A stretch of 64,000 nucleotides of DNA, taken from assembly GCA_024404195.1 (NCBI GenBank), contig JAKSQJ010000001.1:89482-153481 (forward strand), written 5' to 3'. The notes below the pieces were generated by a model that saw nothing but the letters and a program-made list of their open reading frames with translations, was not told the DNA's origin and did no database searches. The stretch is from Clostridia bacterium. GTDB lineage: Bacteria > Bacillota > Clostridia > Oscillospirales > Acutalibacteraceae. How positions within the stretch are numbered: the first letter of the stretch is position 1; the number at the start of each line of letters is the position of its first letter. This document shows, piece after piece, positions 59,590 through 64,000 of the stretch. Position numbers and translations under genes: made by a program.

Positions 59590-61271
59590 TGGAAGAAAAA
59601 ATACTTAACGAAGAAACTAAACCCTCAAATTTTATTCATGATTTTATTGATGAGGACCTAAAAGAAGGGGCTTATACTAAAATCCAAACCCGTTTTCCTC
59701 CCGAGCCGAACGGATATCTTCATATCGGTCATGCAAAGGCAATTTGCATTGATTTCGGAACTGCCGAAAAGTATGGCGGTAAATGTAATCTGCGCTTTGA
59801 CGATACCAACCCTACAAAAGAAGATGTTGAGTATGTTGATGCGATAAAAGAGGATATTGAGTGGCTCGGCTTTAAATGGGATAATATCTATTTTGCTTCC
59901 GACTACTTTGATTTTATCTATGAATGTGCAATTAAGCTTATTGATAAAGGTCTTGCCTATGTTGATGAGTCAACTCCAGAAGAAATAAAGGAAATGAGGG
60001 GAACATTAACCGAAGCAGGTAAAGAAAGCCCTTACCGTAACCGCCCCGTCAGCGAAACAAAGCAATTATTTAAGAAGATGACGAACGGCGAGATAGAAGA
60101 GGGCAAAATGGTGCTTCGCGCCAAGATAGATATGACCTCGTCAAACCTAAATATGCGTGACCCTATTATCTACCGTGTGTTAAAAGCTACCCACCATAGA
60201 ACAGGGGATAAATGGTGCGTTTATCCGATGTATGACTTTGCGCATCCGCTTTCCGATGCAAAAGAGGGTGTAACCCATTCTTTGTGTTCTTTGGAATTTG
60301 AAAACCACAGACCTCTTTATAACTGGGTTTTAGAGGCGTGCGAAATAAATAATCCCCCGAGACAAATTGAGTTTGCAAGAATGAATGTAAACTATACTCT
60401 TACAAGTAAGCGCAAATGCTTAAAGATGGTAAACGATAATCTTGTCAGCGGTTGGGATGACCCGAGAATGGCAACAATTTGCGGTATGAGAAGAAGGGGT
60501 TATCCGAGTGAGGCGGTTCGTGCCTTTATTGATAAAATCGGTGTTTCAAAGGCATACAGCGTTATTGATTATGCGCTTCTTGAATCCTGCGTTCGTGATT
60601 ATCTTAATGAAAACGCCGACAGAGCCATGGCTGTCCTTCGTCCGCTTAAGGTTATTATTGATAACTATCCCGACGGTAAATGCGAGGAAATAAAGGTTGA
60701 TATTAACCCGAATAAGCCGGAAAAAGGCAAGAAAACCGTTATGTTTTCAAAGGAAATCTATATTGAGCAGGACGATTTTTGTCTTAATCCCCCCGGTAAA
60801 TATTTTAGACTTTGTCCCGAAAAGGAAGTTCGCTTAAAGGGTGCTTATTATGTTAAATATGCATCGCACGAGGAGGACGAAAACGGTAATATAACGGTTG
60901 TTCACTGCACCTATGACCCCGAAAGCTTCGGCGGCGAAACTCCCGACGGCAGAAAGGTTAAGGGCACTCTGCATTGGGTAAGCGCTAACCACTGTGCTAC
61001 TGCAACAATCCGTCTTTATGACCGACTTTTTGTTACCGAAAATCCTTCTGACGAGGATGGCGTTTCTTCATTTGCCGATAATCTTAACCCCGAATCATTA
61101 ACCGTTTTAAGTAATGCTAAAATTGATGCCGACCTTGTAAATTCTACTGTCGGCGATACATTCCAATTTATGCGTCAGGGCTATTTCTGTCTTGATAAAG
61201 ATTCAAGTAAGGATAATATAATCTTTAACCGAACTGTCGGTCTTAAAGATTCATTTTCAAAAAAATTATGA
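59589..61271 (+). CDS. glnS: Glutaminyl-tRNA synthetase
   Basis: Class-I synthetase charging tRNA-Gln. The 560-residue protein has FPPEPNGYLHIGHAKAI (HIGH), RFDDTNPTKE, YPMYDFAHPLSDA and the KMSKS-equivalent TLTSKRKCL, plus GWDDPRMATICGMRRRG. These are GlnRS-specific features. GlnRS is uncommon among Gram-positives, which mostly use GatCAB, but occurs in many gut Clostridia. The ATG at 59589 shares a base with the gltX stop (TAATG) and has GAGG seven bases upstream. Confidence 0.95.
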   Translation: MEEKILNEETKPSNFIHDFIDEDLKEGAYTKIQTRFPPEPNGYLHIGHAKAICIDFGTAEKYGGKCNLRFDDTNPTKEDVEYVDAIKEDIEWLGFKWDNIYFASDYFDFIYECAIKLIDKGLAYVDESTPEEIKEMRGTLTEAGKESPYRNRPVSETKQLFKKMTNGEIEEGKMVLRAKIDMTSSNLNMRDPIIYRVLKATHHRTGDKWCVYPMYDFAHPLSDAKEGVTHSLCSLEFENHRPLYNWVLEACEINNPPRQIEFARMNVNYTLTSKRKCLKMVNDNLVSGWDDPRMATICGMRRRGYPSEAVRAFIDKIGVSKAYSVIDYALLESCVRDYLNENADRAMAVLRPLKVIIDNYPDGKCEEIKVDINPNKPEKGKKTVMFSKEIYIEQDDFCLNPPGKYFRLCPEKEVRLKGAYYVKYASHEEDENGNITVVHCTYDPESFGGETPDGRKVKGTLHWVSANHCATATIRLYDRLFVTENPSDEDGVSSFADNLNPESLTVLSNAKIDADLVNSTVGDTFQFMRQGYFCLDKDSSKDNIIFNRTVGLKDSFSKKL

Positions 61272-62014
61272 TAAAAGTTAATGATGTTTTTGAATTTTTA
61301 AACGGTAAATTTCCCGTAACGGATGCTTGTGATTTTGATAATGTCGGCATTTTAGTAGGGGATAAATTAAGCGAGGTAAGCGGCATTTTAGTTGCCCTTG
61401 ACTGCACAAAATCTGCCGTAAATAAAGCTTTGGAAATCGGCGCAAACCTTATTGTAACGCATCATCCCGTTATTTTTGACGGCTTAAAAAGTGTTCTTGC
61501 GGGTTCGGTTGTCTTTGAGCTTTGTAAGAACAATATTTCGGTTATTTCAATGCATACAAATTTTGATGTCGGAATAGGCGGAGTAAACGATATTTTATGC
61601 GAGCGTTTGGGACTTAAAAATGTAAAGAAATTTGAGGGTTATGACGGCTATTTGCTTAATAGCGCCGAAACCGATATAAGTAACCCTTGTTTACTTGCCG
61701 ATGAGTTTAAAAAATCGCTTTTGTTTCCCGTTCGTTTCGTTGCAGGAAGACCCGTTGAAAAACTTCTTGTTTGTTCGGGCTCGGGCGGAAATTTTATAAG
61801 CGATGCCGTAAATTGCGGTTTTGACGGACTTGTTACCGCCGATGTTAAACAAAACCACTTTGTTGAAGCGGAAAATGCCGGAATATCCCTTTTTGACTGC
61901 GGTCACTTCGCAACCGAAAATGTTTGCGTAAAACCGCTTGAAAAAATGCTTAAAGATAGGTTTTCCGATATAAACATAACCGCATTTGAGCCGAATTTTA
62001 TCCATCATAATTAA
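61268..62014 (+). CDS. Nif3-like dinuclear metal-binding protein
   Basis: A 248-residue protein of the Nif3/YqfO (DUF34) family. Metal ligands are recognisable: DFDNVGILVGD, LIVTHHPVIFDGLK (His-His), HTNFDVGIGGVND, and late in the chain ISLFDCGHFATE with His and Glu. It lacks the PII-like insert of YqfO, giving the short form. The role is debated (possibly GTP cyclohydrolase-like or metal insertion). It overlaps the glnS stop by four bases; the cluster resembles tRNA-gene neighbourhoods where Nif3-like genes often sit. Confidence 0.9.
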   Translation: MIKVNDVFEFLNGKFPVTDACDFDNVGILVGDKLSEVSGILVALDCTKSAVNKALEIGANLIVTHHPVIFDGLKSVLAGSVVFELCKNNISVISMHTNFDVGIGGVNDILCERLGLKNVKKFEGYDGYLLNSAETDISNPCLLADEFKKSLLFPVRFVAGRPVEKLLVCSGSGGNFISDAVNCGFDGLVTADVKQNHFVEAENAGISLFDCGHFATENVCVKPLEKMLKDRFSDINITAFEPNFIHHN

Positions 62015-62032
62015 ATTATTCATATTATACAA

Positions 62033-62070
62033 GCCGTCTTTCATAAGGTAAAATGAAAGGCGGCGAATTT
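62033..62070 (+). promoter_or_regulatory. Hairpin that covers the Shine-Dalgarno site of the PdaB-like gene
   Basis: GCCGTCTTTCAT (62033-62044) pairs with ATGAAAGGCGGC (62053-62064), one G-U pair, with an eight-base loop and TTTT following. The AAAGGCGGC ribosome site is in the 3' arm. It may serve as terminator for the Nif3-like operon, as translational switch, or both. Confidence 0.6.
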
Positions 62071-62071
62071 T

Positions 62072-62845
62072 ATGTCAATTTTTAAGGGCGGATTTAAGTG
62101 CTTTATAATAACAAAAAAGCAAATAATGTTTATGACGGCGATAGTTTTGTCGGCTGTTATGGTAACGGTAGGAACGAAAATGGTTTTTGCAAGCAGTAAT
62201 AAAAAACTGCCGATTTACTGTGTCCAAACCGATAAAAAAAGAATAGCAATATCTTTTGATGCGGCATGGGGAAATGATGATACTCATACTCTTGTTGAAA
62301 TTCTAAAAAAATACGATGTTCCGGCAACATTTTTCGTTGTCGGCGCTTGGGTGGATAAATACCCCGAAAGTGTCAGAGAACTTTCAAATGCGGGGCATCA
62401 AATCCAAAACCATTCCAATACTCATCCATATATGACAAAACTGCCGAAAACAAAAATGATAGACGAAATAAAGACCTGCAACGAAAAGATAAAGAGCATA
62501 ACGGGGGTTGAGCCAACCCTTTTAAGACCTCCTTACGGCGACTATGATAACCTGCTTATTGATGCCGTAAGCGAGTGTAAAATGAATGCAATTCAGTGGT
62601 CGGTTGACTCTCACGACTGGATGGAAAACGCAACGGCGGACAGTATCTATGAAAGGGTAGTGTCAAGAACGGAAAACGGCTCAATAATTTTAATGCATAA
62701 TGACGCCGAGCATACACCGGAAGCATTACCAAGAATTTTGGAGACATTAAAAAAGGACGGATATGAATTCGTCTTCATATCCGACCTTATTTATAAAGAT
62801 AATTACGAAATTGACCATACGGGAAAGCAATGTGAATGCGAATAG
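62072..62845 (+). CDS. Polysaccharide deacetylase, PdaB-like
   Basis: A 257-residue exported NodB-homology deacetylase. The N-terminal membrane segment is at about 20-40. Motifs: ISFDAAWGNDDT (Asp residues of motif 1), QNHSNTHPYM (metal His pair, motif 2), LLRPPYGDYD (motif 3) and SIILMHND (His, motif 5). Size and the FDAAWGND wording resemble PdaB, needed for spore maintenance, and clostridial sporulation deacetylases that act on peptidoglycan. The assignment to sporulation is likely but not certain. Confidence 0.85.
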   Translation: MSIFKGGFKCFIITKKQIMFMTAIVLSAVMVTVGTKMVFASSNKKLPIYCVQTDKKRIAISFDAAWGNDDTHTLVEILKKYDVPATFFVVGAWVDKYPESVRELSNAGHQIQNHSNTHPYMTKLPKTKMIDEIKTCNEKIKSITGVEPTLLRPPYGDYDNLLIDAVSECKMNAIQWSVDSHDWMENATADSIYERVVSRTENGSIILMHNDAEHTPEALPRILETLKKDGYEFVFISDLIYKDNYEIDHTGKQCECE

Positions 62846-62910
62846 AATCAACAGCACAAAAAGCACTCCTCGCATAAAAGAAATAAAATTGATAGCACAA
62901 AATGGCGCCC

Positions 62911-63012
62911 TGTGCAAGGGGAGCTGTCAGCATAAGCTGACTGAGGGGTTGTAAAAGAGATGTTCGTTACGAACAAACCCTCCGTCATTTTCATAAGAAA
63001 ATGACACGATAC
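62911..63012. repeat. Palindromic gut-Firmicute-type intergenic repeat, MITE-like
   Basis: Two hairpin units face each other. Unit 1 (62911-62952) has stem GTCAGC-ATAA-GCTGAC, flanked by AAGGGGAGCT and TGAGGGGTTGT. Unit 2 (62975-63012), inverted, has GTCATTTTC-ATAA-GAAAATGAC and, read backwards, GGAGGGTTTGT. Between them stands the palindrome GTTCGTTACGAAC (62962-62974). Repeats with the GGGGAGCTGTC...TGACTGAGGG pattern are familiar from gut Clostridia genomes. No coding potential. Probably a small non-autonomous element. Confidence 0.65.
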
Positions 63013-63017
63013 AAAAA

Positions 63018-63055
63018 ATTACGGATATGAGGTTTCTCATATCCGTAATGCTTTT
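63018..63055. terminator. Terminator of the GH25 gene, usable on both strands
   Basis: Fourteen-base stem ATTACGGATATGAG/CTCATATCCGTAAT with a four-base loop; T-runs of five or six on either strand. It follows the stop of the minus-strand lysozyme gene directly. Confidence 0.9.
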
Positions 63056-63057
63056 TA

Positions 63058-64000
63058 TTATTCAACTTCTTTTTTGGTTGTTTCGGTTTCCGGCGGATTA
63101 TCAATGGTTTCGGGGGGAGTATCGGGAGATTCGGTTTGCTTTTCGGTTTCCTTAATATTTAGGAATTTAACATAATAAGTATTGTTGTTATACTCAATTT
63201 TAAGCCAAAGTTTTTTATAAACACCCAAAACATTTAACTTTGTATCTTTTTCAATTTCGCCGACGATATTTGCTTTTTTATCAATGGCTTTTGAATAATA
63301 AGAGATTTTTTCGGTGGTTTCATACTCATTATCGTTTGTTAAAAACTCCGGCTCTTTAATATCGGTATCCTTTACATAAACATAAATGCCTTTTTCCTGA
63401 CCGTCGGGGTAAATATAAAGCTCCGACCAGTCCTTTTCATAGGTTTTAAGACATTCGTATATCGTGTCTCCGCTTAAATGATACAAAACTTTTGAACTTG
63501 CATTTGGTTTTTCATAAGCCAAAACTTCATCCTTGGCGCAAACGGCAAAGGACGCTCTGCCTTCATTTTCCGAAGATTTAATGCCCGAAATATCAAGGTC
63601 AACATCACCTTTTATTCCGTCAACCTTGCCTTGCGAAGTGTATTGCCACATAACATAGGAGCCATTATAATTTGCGGCTGTGCAATATTGAGCAAGCCAA
63701 AAATCATATTTTTTAAGTTTTGCGGCATCCCAATTACTTGTCATCCATGCCTTGCAGGAATAGTGGAGCACCTTATAATCTTTACTTTTCAGATAATCTA
63801 AAAATGCAACAGCATCATCTGTAACCTGCGCCTTTGAAAGACCGTTTGCACGGCTTGTAGAGTGTGACCCGAATTCTTCAAAGTCGTATGCTACCGGATA
63901 AACGATGTTGATGCCTTTTTTCTTTTGCTCTTTTAAGAGGGCATCAACCCATGCGGCTTCCTGAACGGCTTCAGTCGTATCTTTGGCTGACGAATAAAAA
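63058..64000 (-). CDS. GH25 lysozyme with SH3-like repeats, N-terminus cut by window edge
   Basis: A secreted muramidase cutting MurNAc-GlcNAc bonds; 313 residues are in the window and the N-terminus lies beyond it. The GH25 barrel is recognised by FYSSAKDTTEAVQEAAWV, YPVAYDFEEFG with the catalytic D-x-E, and the late strands FWLAQYC, YVMWQYTSQGKVDGI and VDLDISG. Two SH3-type regions follow (ASFAVCAKDEVLAYEKPN and ISYYSKAIDKKANIVGEI), then a Pro/Glu/Thr-rich C-terminal tail. The frame stays open from the window edge, so the protein does not start at the first internal GTG. Confidence 0.85.
   Translation of the reverse strand, partial: FYSSAKDTTEAVQEAAWVDALLKEQKKKGINIVYPVAYDFEEFGSHSTSRANGLSKAQVTDDAVAFLDYLKSKDYKVLHYSCKAWMTSNWDAAKLKKYDFWLAQYCTAANYNGSYVMWQYTSQGKVDGIKGDVDLDISGIKSSENEGRASFAVCAKDEVLAYEKPNASSKVLYHLSGDTIYECLKTYEKDWSELYIYPDGQEKGIYVYVKDTDIKEPEFLTNDNEYETTEKISYYSKAIDKKANIVGEIEKDTKLNVLGVYKKLWLKIEYNNNTYYVKFLNIKETEKQTESPDTPPETIDNPPETETTKKEVE

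Overview
The window looks like chromosomal DNA of a low-GC, endospore-forming Clostridia-type Firmicute, probably an uncultured gut member of the Oscillospirales/Ruminococcaceae kind. The reasons are SpoIIE, SleB, SpoIIQ-like and PdaB-like sporulation proteins, AGGAGG ribosome binding sites with frequent TTG starts, TTGACA-N16/18-TATAAT promoters, the order rimP-nusA-rnpM-ylxQ-infB-rbfA-nrnA-truB, and a gut-Firmicute-type palindromic intergenic repeat near the right end. No rRNA, tRNA, CRISPR array, integrase or transposase gene was found.

Layout. 1-6.4 kb (minus): transcription/translation operon rimP to truB; infB carries a short out-of-frame deletion. 6.5-8.2 kb: zinc-ribbon/PASTA pseudokinase. 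8.3-10 kb: phosphoglucosamine mutase fused to an N-terminal XRE-type DNA-binding domain. 10-13.2 kb: divergent sporulation genes spoIIE and sleB. 13.2-21.8 kb: cysteine desulfurase, a probable sortase substrate, stand-alone GMP synthase ATPase subunit, MazF-like toxin without visible antitoxin, two membrane proteins, an Mrp/ApbC ATPase, trmB and a SpoIIQ-like peptidase. 21.9-26.8 kb: a candidate structured RNA, a histidine phosphatase, two flavoproteins and gap.

26.9-35.2 kb (minus) is the most unusual region. It is a compact set of phage-type head genes: small and large terminase, a small membrane protein, a scaffold-like protein, an HK97-type capsid with a C-terminal Ig-like domain, portal, connector and a stabilisation-like protein. 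It ends in a lipoprotein glycosidase. No integrase, repressor, replication, tail-fibre or lysis gene is visible, and housekeeping genes sit on both sides.

35.3-64 kb is mostly housekeeping: ACT/PFL pair, NusG-II and Gx-transporter proteins, asnB, thrS (lacking the TGS domain), a methyltransferase, aroB (apparently starting at ACG), a secreted NlpC-like protein, an Lrp regulator with an aminotransferase, a LemA/TPM pair, a DacF-type carboxypeptidase, thrH, a hydroxyacid dehydrogenase, ruvX, the diaminopimelate genes asd-dapA-dapB, the queuosine genes queA-tgt, nrdR, gltX-glnS, a Nif3-like protein, a PdaB-like deacetylase and a partial GH25 lysozyme.

Functional links that can be read from the layout: spoIIE has the 21-bp-spaced promoter form known for Spo0A-activated genes. 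glmM may regulate itself through its fused DNA-binding domain. nrdR has an NrdR-box-like site in its own promoter. Two genes have their Shine-Dalgarno sequence buried in a terminator-like stem.
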